This document shows positions 1-7,610 of a DNA stretch of 9,976 nt, in pieces. Origin of the DNA: Dehalococcoidia bacterium. GTDB lineage: Bacteria; Chloroflexota; Dehalococcoidia; GIF9; UBA5620. The stretch lies in NCBI GenBank assembly GCA_016783225.1, contig JADHWZ010000072.1, positions 1-9,976 on the forward strand, read 5' to 3'. The notes under the pieces are model-generated. The model had not been told where the DNA came from. It did no database searches and worked only from the letters and a program-made list of their open reading frames with translations. Each line of letters starts with the position of its first letter. Position 1 is the first letter of the stretch. Made by a program: the position numbers and the translations under genes.

Positions 1-165
1 AATGCTCTGATCTACAATGGTGGCTCCCATCTCAATGGTGTTCTGCTTACTAACCCAGCCCACGTCATATATGCTGCGAAACGCAATGGCGCTGATGAAC
101 CCCACCGAAGTGAGCGTCAATGCCAGGAAAGCGATGAGGATCTTGCCCCTTATACCAATCTTCAC
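1..165 (-). CDS. N-terminus of a membrane protein, probably a sensor (partial)
   Basis: Only the first 55 codons lie in the window, and the frame runs open off the left edge. It starts with GTG at 165, six bases after the sbcD stop, with a purine-rich AGGTAGGG stretch upstream that overlaps the end of sbcD. It is therefore probably the third gene of the glyQS-sbcD transcript. The protein opens with a short basic segment (K, R, K within the first nine residues). A hydrophobic helix follows at about residues 9-30, then a polar stretch beginning near RSIYDVGW. A single N-terminal membrane anchor followed by an apparently extracytoplasmic segment is the usual start of sensor histidine kinases, HAMP-domain proteins, chemoreceptors and membrane cyclases. 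Nothing visible separates these, and the function call is inference. Confidence 0.6.
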   Translation of the reverse strand, partial: MKIGIRGKILIAFLALTLTSVGFISAIAFRSIYDVGWVSKQNTIEMGATIVDQSI

Positions 166-171
166 CTGACC

Positions 172-1431
172 CTACCTTTCGACCACCGTAGTCTCTGACG
201 GCTCCGATGACGCCTCCCGTATCAACCTTGTCCCATATTCAAGCAGGACCTCCTGGCGCTCCCTCGGCACATTCTTCTTCTCCAAATAAAGCCTGAGCGC
301 TTCAATCGGCGTCAGTTCTTCGCTCGCCCAGTCACCCAATCTGGGGCGCGACTCCTGCCTGACTTCCTTGCTAACAGTGACATAGTGAGCCTCTTTGAGA
401 GTTTTGTAAACCTCCGCATCCCGAACCAGAGCTTCCAGAGTGCCCGGGAGGGAAAGCTGAAACCTGACTATAGCCCCCTTGATTGCGCCCTGCTGCCGCG
501 CAATAGCTTCTAGAATAGTGGCTGTAGGGTCAGGCTCGTCAGCATCGATATCGGCTCTTACAGTCAGAAAGCGGCGAGCGTCAACCTTGTGGAATTCATA
601 GGTTACACGCTTGTCCCTAGATCCCGGCTCAATATCAACCACGTAGAAACCTTTGTCCTCGCCTTCATCGCCGAAGTCGAGGCGCTCCAGGCTACCGGCA
701 TAGACCGCTGGTGGGTCCTCGGACAGGACTTGCCGCTTGTGAATATGGCCCAAAGCCAGGTAGTCAAAAACGGATTGGGCAATACTACCCAACAGCAGAA
801 CGGGGTCTCTGCCGACCACCATGCTCCTTTCTGATCCAGGTTTGGCCGTTGACACGGATACGTGGCAAGCCAACACCGATGGCAAGGCTGAGTCAAGTTC
901 AGACATGAGGCTCAGCAGCCTGGCAGTCATTATCTCCTGGAGTCGGTCATTGACCTGGTCTATGCTAAGGTCCTTTGCTTCCTCCCGACTCAAAAGAGCG
1001 CTTCGCCTGGGCCAAGGTAAGGCTACCACCTGAACAACGCCTTGCTTGGTCGGGATGCGGTAGATATCCGGACGGTTAGCGACGTAGACATGGCTAACAG
1101 CCAAGGTATCAAAAATCTCTACAGCGGTAGCACGGCCTATAGCACTCGGCAAATCATGATTGCCTACAAGGAGGAAAACCGGAATTCCCACCTCGGACAG
1201 CCGCCTCACCCGCCTGGCGAACTCTCGTTGTTGAGTCTGAGAAGGGTCACGGTTCTTGTAGGCATCACCGCAGAAAAGGACCATGTCCACCTGATTGCCT
1301 ACGGCATATTCCACCACCTCGTCCAGAGCTCTGAGGACGTCAAGCAACCTCGTCGACAGCCCCGTGGCTGGATCGACACTGCCGTAGGTCTCCACACCTA
1401 GATGAAGGTCAGCAAAATGCAGGATCTTCAT
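172..1431 (-). CDS. sbcD: SbcD/Mre11-family DNA exonuclease subunit
   Basis: This is a calcineurin-like metallophosphoesterase of 419 residues, close to the usual SbcD length of about 400. The family's two-metal site is complete: DLHLG (D8, H10), GD (D56), GNHD (N91, H92), ACH (H190) and GHIH (H229, H231). Residues from about 280 on form the capping/C-terminal region. In known systems SbcD is the nuclease that, with the SbcC ATPase, trims DNA ends and opens hairpins during break repair. Its ATG overlaps the glyQS stop as ATGA, so translation is probably coupled to the synthetase gene. No sbcC-like gene is visible. The next gene downstream is a membrane protein, so the partner must be encoded elsewhere if it exists. 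The family call is firm; the cellular role is by homology. Confidence 0.93.
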   Translation of the reverse strand: MKILHFADLHLGVETYGSVDPATGLSTRLLDVLRALDEVVEYAVGNQVDMVLFCGDAYKNRDPSQTQQREFARRVRRLSEVGIPVFLLVGNHDLPSAIGRATAVEIFDTLAVSHVYVANRPDIYRIPTKQGVVQVVALPWPRRSALLSREEAKDLSIDQVNDRLQEIMTARLLSLMSELDSALPSVLACHVSVSTAKPGSERSMVVGRDPVLLLGSIAQSVFDYLALGHIHKRQVLSEDPPAVYAGSLERLDFGDEGEDKGFYVVDIEPGSRDKRVTYEFHKVDARRFLTVRADIDADEPDPTATILEAIARQQGAIKGAIVRFQLSLPGTLEALVRDAEVYKTLKEAHYVTVSKEVRQESRPRLGDWASEELTPIEALRLYLEKKNVPRERQEVLLEYGTRLIREASSEPSETTVVER

Positions 1432-2798
1432 TCTTTGATAGCGTCAACCGTTCTCGCTGTCCACAGATCCTGAGTAGCGAAAGTCTCACCGCTCAGCTTA
1501 GCCTGCAGAGCCCTCACGAGGTCCTTTACGGGCAACCTGATCTGCGTCATACCGTCTCGCTCACGAATGGTAACTTGATTATCCTCGAGCGACTGAAAAT
1601 CAATAGTAACACACAAGGGAGTGCCGATTTCATCCTGCCGACGATAACGGCGGCCTATGCTCTGGGCATCATCATACTGCGTCATGAACTGGCGGCGCAG
1701 CTCAGCATACACCTCTCTGGCCAGCGGGACCAGCTTCGCGTTTCTGCTCAGAGGCAGAATAGCCACCTTAATTGGGGCCAGTTCGGGGTGAAGATGCAGG
1801 ACTACCCTCGTTTCCCCTTCAGCCAGCTCTTCATCATAGGCATCTACGAGGAAACTCAGCACCGAGCGGTCAACACCAGCGGAAGGTTCAATAACGTAGG
1901 GAGTGTAGCGCTCGCCAGCCTCCTCATCGAAGTACATTAAGCCTTTGCCACTATACTTGGCATGTTGAACAAGGTCGAAGTCACCACGGTTAGCGATGCC
2001 CTCCAGCTCAGCCCACCCCATAGGGAAAAGATACTCGATATCGTAGCAGCCTCTGGCATAATGAGCCAGCTCGTCCTTGCTGTGCTGACGGAGACGCAGG
2101 TTCTCCTGCCTCATGCCGAGGTGCAGGTACCAATCAAAACGCTCCTTCACCCAGTAGTTGAACCACTCTTCATCGCTCCCCGGCTTGACGAAGTACTCGA
2201 TCTCCATCTGCTCGAACTCTCTGGTCCTGAAGATGAAGTTGCCCGTCGTGATTTCGTTCCGAAAAGCCTTGCCTATCTGCGCAATCCCGAAAGGCAACTT
2301 CTTCCTACAGCTATCCAGCACGTTGTCGAAGTTGACAAACATGCCTTGCGCTGTCTCTGGACGCAGATAAACAACGCTGGCGTCATCCTCTACCGGGCCC
2401 ATAAAGGTCTTGAACATCAGGTTGAACAGCTTGGGCTCGGTGAGCTCGCCACCGCAATCGGGACAGCTATTGCCGTTCAAGTCAGTAGGCCTCCACCTCA
2501 GGTGACAACCTTTGCACTCTACCAAAGGGTCAGAAAACCCGTCCACATGCCCACTCGCCACCCAAGTCTGGGGATGCATCATTATGCTGGCATCTATGCC
2601 CACCATGTCGTCTCGTTCCTGGACGGCTGCTCGCCACCACGCGTTCTTGACATTCCGCTTCAACTCCACTCCCAACGGTCCATAATCCCAGCAACTCCCC
2701 AGACCGCCATAAATCTCACTGCTGGGGAATATGAAGCCCCGCCGCTTGCACAGCGAGACGATTTTCCCCATATCTACTCTCAGTGTTTCCTCAGGCAC
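1428..2798 (-). CDS. glyQS: Glycyl-tRNA synthetase, single-chain dimeric type
   Basis: This class II synthetase charges tRNA-Gly and belongs to the alpha2 (GlyQS, eukaryote/archaea-like) type, not the alpha2-beta2 GlyQ/GlyS type. Numbered from the chosen start, it has an [14 protein letters not shown]-terminal signature near residues 20-31 and a zinc-type pair CKGC...CPDC (C95, C98, C112, C115). Motif 2 (FRNE...FRTREFEQ) spans about 179-198, and motif 3 ([13 protein letters not shown]) about 300-312. An anticodon-binding HGTP domain fills about 341-430. At 456 residues it is somewhat shorter than typical bacterial GlyQS. The open frame extends to a GTG at 2804, but AGGAGGTGA, a strong anti-SD match, overlaps that codon. 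It sits five bases before the GTG at 2798, which is the start used here. The leader is too short for a T-box. Confidence 0.95.
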   Translation of the reverse strand: MPEETLRVDMGKIVSLCKRRGFIFPSSEIYGGLGSCWDYGPLGVELKRNVKNAWWRAAVQERDDMVGIDASIMMHPQTWVASGHVDGFSDPLVECKGCHLRWRPTDLNGNSCPDCGGELTEPKLFNLMFKTFMGPVEDDASVVYLRPETAQGMFVNFDNVLDSCRKKLPFGIAQIGKAFRNEITTGNFIFRTREFEQMEIEYFVKPGSDEEWFNYWVKERFDWYLHLGMRQENLRLRQHSKDELAHYARGCYDIEYLFPMGWAELEGIANRGDFDLVQHAKYSGKGLMYFDEEAGERYTPYVIEPSAGVDRSVLSFLVDAYDEELAEGETRVVLHLHPELAPIKVAILPLSRNAKLVPLAREVYAELRRQFMTQYDDAQSIGRRYRRQDEIGTPLCVTIDFQSLEDNQVTIRERDGMTQIRLPVKDLVRALQAKLSGETFATQDLWTARTVDAIKE

Positions 2799-2808
2799 TT
2801 TCACCTCC
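2799..2808 (-). promoter_or_regulatory. Shine-Dalgarno site deciding the glyQS start
   Basis: Read on the minus strand, this stretch contains AGGAGGTGA, which matches the 3' end of 16S rRNA very well. AGGAGG lies five bases before the GTG at 2798. It overlaps the alternative GTG at 2804, which would be left with almost no spacer. Confidence 0.65.
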
Positions 2809-2811
2809 TCC

Positions 2812-2829
2812 TAAGCTTCTCCAAGCTTA
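2812..2829 (-). repeat. Perfect 7-bp inverted repeat before glyQS
   Basis: TAAGCTT and AAGCTTA flank a four-base loop. In a minus-strand transcript the loop reads GGAG. The repeat lies immediately before the ribosome-binding site and overlaps the candidate -10 element, so it could be an operator or a small leader hairpin. No T-run follows it. Confidence 0.5.
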
Positions 2830-2852
2830 TCAATTTTAGCTATGACTGTCAA
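2824..2852 (-). promoter_or_regulatory. Candidate promoter for the glyQS-sbcD operon
   Basis: A perfect -35 TTGACA lies at 2847-2852 on the minus strand. The hexamer 17 bases downstream is TAAGCT (2824-2829), a poor -10. A better-looking TAAAAT (2833-2838) is too close to this -35. The position suits glyQS, but the -10 assignment is uncertain. Confidence 0.35.
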
Positions 2853-2931
2853 AAGACATCGAGTAGTCCAAAATCGAACCAGGGTGTAATTGGAAATTTC
2901 AGTACACTACTGATAAACTACGAGTATAGTC

Positions 2932-3008
2932 CAGTTGGAATCGCACCATCGCGGAACTGAAAGCACCGCGATCGGCGGTAGGGGCAATTCATCAATTGCG
3001 CCTGCGGT
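2932..3008 (+). promoter_or_regulatory. Leader with competing hairpins upstream of the surface lipoprotein
   Basis: Several inverted repeats share sequence. ATCGCGG (2948-2954) pairs perfectly with CCGCGAT (2966-2972). ACCGC (2965-2969) can instead pair with GCGGT (2975-2979), or with a second GCGGT (3004-3008) just before the start codon. CAGTT (2932-2936) can pair with AACTG (2955-2959). A separate stem GCAATT-CATC-AATTGC occupies 2984-2999. The first two pairings exclude each other. A TATAGT at 2925-2930 is a possible -10 for rightward transcription, but no good -35 accompanies it. The pairings are read directly; a regulatory role is inference. Confidence 0.4.
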
Positions 3009-3020
3009 TGGCTGGTGGAA

Positions 3021-4664
3021 ATGAGGAACAAGCTTACAACGCTATCTGTCCTGTGCCTGCTGATGCTGGTTGCGGCAGGCAACGGTTGTATCGCCCAGCC
3101 CCCCACTTCGCCGCCACCTCCTCCACCGCCAGCACCGGAACCCCCTGCCCCGGACACCACACCACCAGAAACAGCAATTATCAGTGGCCCCGCTGATACT
3201 ATTGACTACAACGAAGTCACCTTCGAGTGGGCAGGCAGCGACGAAACAACACCAGCCACCGATTTGACCTACTCCTACTACCTGGAAGGTCATGACACGG
3301 AATACTCCCCGTTCATAGTGAATACCACCAGGACCTACACCGAGCTGCCCGACGGCCCATATATGTTTTATGTCAAGGCACGGGACACGGCCGGCAATAT
3401 CGACGCAACTCCGGCGGTCAGCGCGTTCACCATAGTCACCACGCCGGCCGAGCAAGAGGAGCAAGAGGTAGTCGTAATCCCTGGCGACAGCCGCCTGCTC
3501 ATCGTGCCGGGTAGTGACGTAAGCCGCATCGCTGTTGCCTACGACAACACCGTTTACGCGGTTGACTCCGCCAACGCCCGGCTGTACAAGTCGGGCCACG
3601 GTGGCTACGGGTGGACTGACATATCAAGAGGCATTGGCGGAGCAGCAAGCTGGGACGACCTGGCTATAGCCCCGGACAACCCTGACGTCGTCGCCGTAGT
3701 CACCAACGCCAATACTGAAGTATACTTGTCCGTCGATGGCGGTATCAGTTTCAGCCACACCAGGCTGGCCGCCAGTCTGGGCCCTGGTGAACGAGTCAGG
3801 TGCCTTGCCATCTCGCCCTGTTACGGCAGCCTGCGCCGGGAGCTAGCCGTCGGTACCTCAACGGGAAACGGCGGCGGCAAAGTCCGGGTAACCGTGGTGA
3901 ACCACTTCCCCAGCGGCTGGCAGGACGTGAGCACGGGAGCAAACGGCTGGCTGCCTACACCGGCGGTACTCGGTACCGACGTTTTCGCGATCGAGTATTC
4001 ACCCGGCTTCTCCAGTGACGGAACACTCGTGGCTATCGTCGCCAGCGGCTCAGCCCCGGACACCGAGGACACCTACCTCTACATCGGCTTAAGAGACCTC
4101 GGCTCAAACAGCGCAACCTGGAACTCCTTCCCGGGCTACCCGGTCGAAATCTGTGAATCAGGCCAGGATACCCCGGGGACACCGTTGACATACGCCGACC
4201 TGGCCTTGCCAGCCGATTATGCGGGAACAGTCCCCTCACGACAGCATGTCTACGCCTGCTGGAGCGACAACCCGCCAGGAGTAGCCACCGCCGGTAATGC
4301 CAACGACGACGTCTACCGCATAGACAACTGCGTCTGCTACCGACTCCTGGTCCGCAACGATGTCATCTGTAGTTTGGCCCACTACGGCATGTATAGCCGG
4401 GGCAAGCTGCTTGCCGGGGCCGCGACGGCGTCAACAACCCCCTTTTGCCCCAGTACCCAGGTGTACTGCACACTCAACCCGCAGTCAACATGCCCCACGT
4501 GGCAGAATAGCCAGAAACCACCTACGGGTACCAGGGAAGCGCGGGTAGCCTGGTCTCCTAACGGCGAAGCGGCCTACTGCGGCACCAGCGGTGGGCAGAG
4601 TGCCTTCTCGATAACCACCAACGACGGCTTCACCTGGAACCAGATAGGCCTAATCGACACTTAG
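3021..4664 (+). CDS. Secreted surface lipoprotein: Ig-like domain plus Asp-box beta-propeller
   Basis: This is a 547-residue exported protein of unknown specific function. It starts with a short basic segment and hydrophobic helix (residues 2-19), ending in GNGC, with C23 as likely lipidation site. The lipobox is imperfect, so plain signal-peptidase-I cleavage remains possible. A proline-rich linker (about 27-49) leads into an Ig/fibronectin-like module of about 50-139 (TTPPETAI...YVKARDTAGNID). After an acidic linker, 158-547 look like propeller blades, with Asp-box-like motifs SVDGGISF (237-244) and TTNDGFTW (532-539) and a blade signature SPGFSSDGT. Eleven cysteines lie in the propeller half, which suggests disulfides or metal ligation. 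A GTG two codons earlier (3015) is possible. The ATG was preferred because it gives a standard signal peptide. It probably acts outside the membrane in binding or glycan recognition, but no catalytic site can be named. Confidence 0.85.
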   Translation: MRNKLTTLSVLCLLMLVAAGNGCIAQPPTSPPPPPPPAPEPPAPDTTPPETAIISGPADTIDYNEVTFEWAGSDETTPATDLTYSYYLEGHDTEYSPFIVNTTRTYTELPDGPYMFYVKARDTAGNIDATPAVSAFTIVTTPAEQEEQEVVVIPGDSRLLIVPGSDVSRIAVAYDNTVYAVDSANARLYKSGHGGYGWTDISRGIGGAASWDDLAIAPDNPDVVAVVTNANTEVYLSVDGGISFSHTRLAASLGPGERVRCLAISPCYGSLRRELAVGTSTGNGGGKVRVTVVNHFPSGWQDVSTGANGWLPTPAVLGTDVFAIEYSPGFSSDGTLVAIVASGSAPDTEDTYLYIGLRDLGSNSATWNSFPGYPVEICESGQDTPGTPLTYADLALPADYAGTVPSRQHVYACWSDNPPGVATAGNANDDVYRIDNCVCYRLLVRNDVICSLAHYGMYSRGKLLAGAATASTTPFCPSTQVYCTLNPQSTCPTWQNSQKPPTGTREARVAWSPNGEAAYCGTSGGQSAFSITTNDGFTWNQIGLIDT

Positions 4665-4665
4665 T

Positions 4666-4695
4666 TTGACACACAAGGTGGTTTTCCACGATAAT
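4666..4695 (+). promoter_or_regulatory. Near-consensus sigma70 promoter for the HAD gene
   Basis: TTGACA (4666-4671) and GATAAT (4690-4695) are separated by 18 bases, giving 11 of 12 consensus positions. The -35 begins two bases after the lipoprotein stop codon. A start point near 4702 leaves only about five untranslated bases before the ATG at 4707. Confidence 0.6.
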
Positions 4696-4706
4696 TCAAA
4701 GTCGGG

Positions 4707-5417
4707 ATGATCAAGGCAGTCTTCTTCGATTTCTACAACACCCTGGCCAGCCACTATCCCCCCCGGGAAGAGATATACGTCAGCACCTGCCACGAGCTTG
4801 GCATTGAAGTAGAAGCCAAGGCGCTCTTCAACTCCCTGCCAGCGGCAGACATGTACTACCGCGATGAGAACTCTCGCTCACCAATTGATAACAGATCGGA
4901 AGAGGAGAAAATCGACTTCTACGTCCAATACGCCAGCAGGATACTGGCTGGGGCTGGAGTGCAACTCAGCCATGACGCTGCTCTTCAGCTACTGGCAAAG
5001 CTCCGGCAGTTTGACTGGAAGATGAAAGCCTACGATGACACCCTACCCGCGCTGGAGGAACTGAGAAGGCGCGGCCTAATCCTGGGGTTGATATCAAACG
5101 TCGCTCAGGATATGGAGTCAACGTATGAAGAGATGGGGTTGAACTCATACCTCGCTTTCAAGGTAACCTCCTCGGAGGTAGGTTGTGACAAGCCCCAACC
5201 GGAGATATTCCAAGCTGCGCTCAAGAAAGCTGAGGTCAAGCCCGAGGAAGCAATACATGTTGGCGACCAGTACGACCTGGATATTGTCGGCGCCCGAGGC
5301 GTTGGCATGAAGGGCGTGCTGGTCGACCGCAATGACTTCTTCAGGGACATCACTGACTGCCCCCGAATCCACAGCCTCACCGAGATTGTCCAGTACGTCC
5401 AGTCCAGCCAGGACTGA
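4707..5417 (+). CDS. HAD-superfamily hydrolase (subfamily IA-like)
   Basis: This is a 236-residue cytoplasmic haloacid-dehalogenase-fold enzyme. Motif I is DFYNT (nucleophile D8, T12), motif II SNV (S130), motif III CDKPQPEIF (K162) and motif IV GDQYDLD (D187, D192). A helical cap occupies about residues 15-105. The second Asp of motif I, the general acid/base of classical HAD phosphatases, is Tyr (Y10). Motif IV nevertheless keeps the phosphatase-style acidic pair, not the pattern of L-2-haloacid dehalogenases. Phosphatase-like activity on a small metabolite is the default guess; the substrate is unknown. The start is fixed by the N-terminal position of motif I, yet there is no clear ribosome-binding site and the promoter lies almost on the start codon. 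The gene converges on the radical SAM gene with 33 bases between them. Confidence 0.88.
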   Translation: MIKAVFFDFYNTLASHYPPREEIYVSTCHELGIEVEAKALFNSLPAADMYYRDENSRSPIDNRSEEEKIDFYVQYASRILAGAGVQLSHDAALQLLAKLRQFDWKMKAYDDTLPALEELRRRGLILGLISNVAQDMESTYEEMGLNSYLAFKVTSSEVGCDKPQPEIFQAALKKAEVKPEEAIHVGDQYDLDIVGARGVGMKGVLVDRNDFFRDITDCPRIHSLTEIVQYVQSSQD

Positions 5418-5450
5418 TTCACAGGCCGCCGGGAGGGACCCAATTGTCGC

Positions 5451-6383
5451 CTACAACCCCCTGAAGAACTCGGGGCGAAGCAACTCCGGGTCTCGTCTGG
5501 CCAGAATTCGCTCCAGCTCTCTGACCATCCTCGATTTCTCCTGCGGCAGTCTCCCCCGGACGGAGTAGTAGTTAGAGGCGTGCATCGAGCTAAAGAAGCA
5601 GTCCGTAAAGCCAGCGTTCTCGACAATCATCTTCAGTTCTGTCAAAGAATCAAACGGGGTAACAAGAGAGAAATCCCCTGCCCTCCACTGCTCATACAAT
5701 GGCGTACCCGGGACTAGCGTCAGGGTCAGGGCTCCCGCATACTCCGGGTCAATATCGGTCAGCACCCTCGCCGTCTCCAGCGCATGCTCCACGCTTCCCT
5801 CAACCCCACCAAGCCCCAGGATCACCGTCACCGAAAGGGTAATCCCTGCCTCCCTGGCCTTCCTTCCAGCTTCGACCACCTGGTCATGATTAACCCCTTT
5901 ACCCACCTTCTGGAGCACTCTGTCATCGCCACTTTCTACACCCATGTAGACGATGCCCAGCTTCAGTTCCCCTAGAGTCCTGAGTTCATCCAGGCTTTTG
6001 CGCAGGATATCCTGAGGAGTGCCGTAGGTACCGATCCGCTCCAGGTCAGGGAACTTCTCATTCAGGTAGTCCATGACCTCTCTCAGCCTGGGAAACGGGT
6101 AAACCAGGGCATCGCCGTCCTGAAGGAACACTCTCCTTCCATCCCATCCCTGCAGCACGGCATATACTATATCCGGCATGGTTGGATGGTGAACGCCATG
6201 CTGCAGATACAGAGCCATAGCGTCAATCTCTTCTTTGACGTCATCAACTTCCCTCATCCCGAGTCTTGAGCCGTAATAGCCGCAGAAGGTGCAGGTATTG
6301 TTGGAGCAGCCCCTGGTCAGAGGCAGGAAGTAGCTCGCGTGCTCACTCGGGGGACGGATAATCCCAGGCCTTTCAAACTCCAT
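5451..6383 (-). CDS. Radical SAM protein with CX4CX2C cluster motif
   Basis: Numbered from the chosen start, the protein has 310 residues. LTRGCSNNTCTFCGYYG carries C26, C31 and C34, ligands for the SAM-binding [4Fe-4S] cluster. The spacing is CX4CX2C, not the classic CX3CX2C. A QDGDALVYP segment, a GVESGDD strand and a VTVILGLGG loop fit the Elp3/NifB-like radical SAM barrel. No cobalamin-binding domain or extra cluster domain is present. The reaction cannot be named. The longest frame begins at a GTG at 6401, but GGAG seven bases before the ATG at 6383 makes the shorter form more likely. The gene lies 30 bases after the DUF89 stop on the same strand, so the two are probably co-transcribed and may act in one pathway. 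Confidence 0.88.
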   Translation of the reverse strand: MEFERPGIIRPPSEHASYFLPLTRGCSNNTCTFCGYYGSRLGMREVDDVKEEIDAMALYLQHGVHHPTMPDIVYAVLQGWDGRRVFLQDGDALVYPFPRLREVMDYLNEKFPDLERIGTYGTPQDILRKSLDELRTLGELKLGIVYMGVESGDDRVLQKVGKGVNHDQVVEAGRKAREAGITLSVTVILGLGGVEGSVEHALETARVLTDIDPEYAGALTLTLVPGTPLYEQWRAGDFSLVTPFDSLTELKMIVENAGFTDCFFSSMHASNYYSVRGRLPQEKSRMVRELERILARRDPELLRPEFFRGL

Positions 6384-6413
6384 ATCTAGACTCCACTTCA
6401 CACCAGCTCGAGC

Positions 6414-7253
6414 CTACCGGAGCACGGCCACATAGCTGTCCACAGGCACCCCGAGGGAATCAGCTACCGGCTGGCATTTTGCCTTAAGGCAGTAGAAGAC
6501 CCTCCCTTCCGTTGGCATTTCCGACAGAGACTCGTAGTATCCCATCCCCTTGGCAAATACGAGGTCTGCAGCGGCAAATTCGCGCTTGAACGCGGCCGAA
6601 GCCAGGGAGAAATCTATTCCCGGGGTGGCCGTGCCGGTAGTTATTATCTTGCCAAGATCGGCTTCAAGCCCGGCTCGCCTGACGTCCTCCAGGGTAATAT
6701 CATTCTGAACCGGCGCAGCCTTAACCACGTAAGTTACCTCGGCAGACTGCCTCATCCATTTAACGAGAGGCAGGTCGAAAAAGACCTCCCCGGCATTATC
6801 GGCCAGATACAGGACCTTGCTGGCGCTCTTGAGCCTGGCTTCGAACGCTTCTGAATCGTCAATCGCGAAATCCAGCTGCGCTTTCACATCTTTCCTGGCG
6901 TCGTCAAGAGGCCTGAAGAAGTCTATGGCGTTACCCAGGGCGGCAAACCTGAGGTAAGCCTTCAAGCCGTGTTGATTCCGAGGCTTCGCTTCCCTGCACA
7001 ACTCCCGGGCAACTGCAATCTCCTGGTCCTTCATCTGCCGGTAAGGGTCAGGGTTTTGAGTTATTTCCTTTATTACGTCATGAATCTTGGTAGCAACAAC
7101 GATGGACACCTCATCACAGGAGAAGTCGTTCCTGAGTACCTTCAGGCTCTCTTCTAATGCCGTGGCTCTGGTCTGTTCGTCGTCAGTCGCCAGTTCTGCG
7201 GCCTGGTAGGCCAGTCTCTCCAGGCACTCATAGCAGGCTTCACAAGCTTTCAT
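6414..7253 (-). CDS. DUF89/ARMT1-like metal-dependent phosphatase family protein
   Basis: This 279-residue protein matches the stand-alone prokaryotic DUF89 form. The family signature LADNAGEVFFD (D152, N153, E156, D160) supplies the metal and active-site residues. Further conserved-looking positions are GNAIDF (N108, D111), K178, ND at 184-185, AKGMGYYESL (K235) and KAKC (K257, K259). The N-terminus holds a CX2CX2C cluster (C4, C7, C10), which may bind an additional metal. Characterised DUF89 relatives act as metal-dependent phosphatases that remove damaged or surplus phosphometabolites; the substrate here is unknown. GAGGGG lies about six bases before the ATG, and a promoter sits just upstream. 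The radical SAM gene follows after 30 bases. Confidence 0.88.
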   Translation of the reverse strand: MKACEACYECLERLAYQAAELATDDEQTRATALEESLKVLRNDFSCDEVSIVVATKIHDVIKEITQNPDPYRQMKDQEIAVARELCREAKPRNQHGLKAYLRFAALGNAIDFFRPLDDARKDVKAQLDFAIDDSEAFEARLKSASKVLYLADNAGEVFFDLPLVKWMRQSAEVTYVVKAAPVQNDITLEDVRRAGLEADLGKIITTGTATPGIDFSLASAAFKREFAAADLVFAKGMGYYESLSEMPTEGRVFYCLKAKCQPVADSLGVPVDSYVAVLR

Positions 7254-7275
7254 ACATTCCCCTCACGTTGCGTGG

Positions 7276-7305
7276 ATTCTATTCCAGCAGGATGGGCAAT
7301 CTCAA
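7276..7305 (-). promoter_or_regulatory. Sigma70-type promoter for the DUF89-radical SAM operon
   Basis: On the minus strand, TTGAGA (7300-7305) and TAGAAT (7276-7281) are separated by 18 bases, each matching five of six consensus positions. A start near 7269 gives a leader of about 16 bases that still includes the GAGGGG ribosome-binding site. Confidence 0.55.
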
Positions 7306-7571
7306 AACGCTGCAACCCCAGAGTATACAAGAAACTGCGGACGGTTGACACATTCCCCTCCGTTATCCTATCGAGCGGCACCTTCCATACCAGCCTCCAG
7401 GATGAACTTGAACCATCTGCCGATGCGGCGCACGACCGGGAGTATGGACAACCACCCTGAGCAGACCCACTGCCCGAGGCCGATCGCAAGCGCCGACAGC
7501 TGAGCGCTCTCACCTGCTCAAGAAGCGCATGTCGCTGGTTCAGCGGACACACCTAAAGGTACTGTCCCTAC

Positions 7572-7610
7572 AGCGCTGGGTCAGGTCAGGAGACCTGACA
7601 CCCACGGGTG
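7572..7610. repeat. Cluster of palindromes and hairpins
   Basis: The stretch starts with the perfect 8-bp palindrome CAGCGCTG (7571/7572-7578). Next is an 8-bp perfect hairpin, GTCAGGTC-AGGA-GACCTGAC (7580-7599). A small CACCC-AC-GGGTG stem (7599-7610) follows. No T-run follows on either strand, so it is not a canonical intrinsic terminator. Its compactness suggests a dispersed intergenic repeat or a structured 3' end of the hydrolase transcript. Copies elsewhere in the genome cannot be checked here. Confidence 0.5.

Noticed and set aside
2799..2870. T-box riboswitch before glyQS
   Set aside because: The space between the candidate promoter and the start is far too short for a T-box, and no specifier loop or terminator was seen.
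1962..2960. Long plus-strand open frame (332 codons) opposite glyQS
   Set aside because: It lies antisense to a clearly recognisable synthetase, has no recognisable motif, and runs through the divergent promoter region. It is a shadow of the real gene's codon pattern.
5400..5416. Hairpin CAGTCC-AGCCA-GGACTG at the end of the HAD gene as a terminator
   Set aside because: It lies within the last codons and has no T-run on either strand. It could be chance, although the convergent position is suggestive.
4707..5417. Reading the HAD protein as a 2-haloacid dehalogenase because of the Tyr in motif I
   Set aside because: Motif IV keeps the phosphatase-like GDxxxxD pair, and the dehalogenase motif pattern is not otherwise present.
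7344..7349. Plus-strand TTGACA as a promoter in the gene-free region
   Set aside because: No acceptable -10 hexamer lies 16-18 bases downstream and no plus-strand gene follows.
7250..7552. Minus-strand 100-codon frame overlapping the DUF89 start by ATGA
   Set aside because: Composition is Ser/Arg/Gly-rich in the first half, no motif was recognised, and a good DUF89 promoter lies inside it. It is mentioned in the intergenic entry as a possible remnant only.
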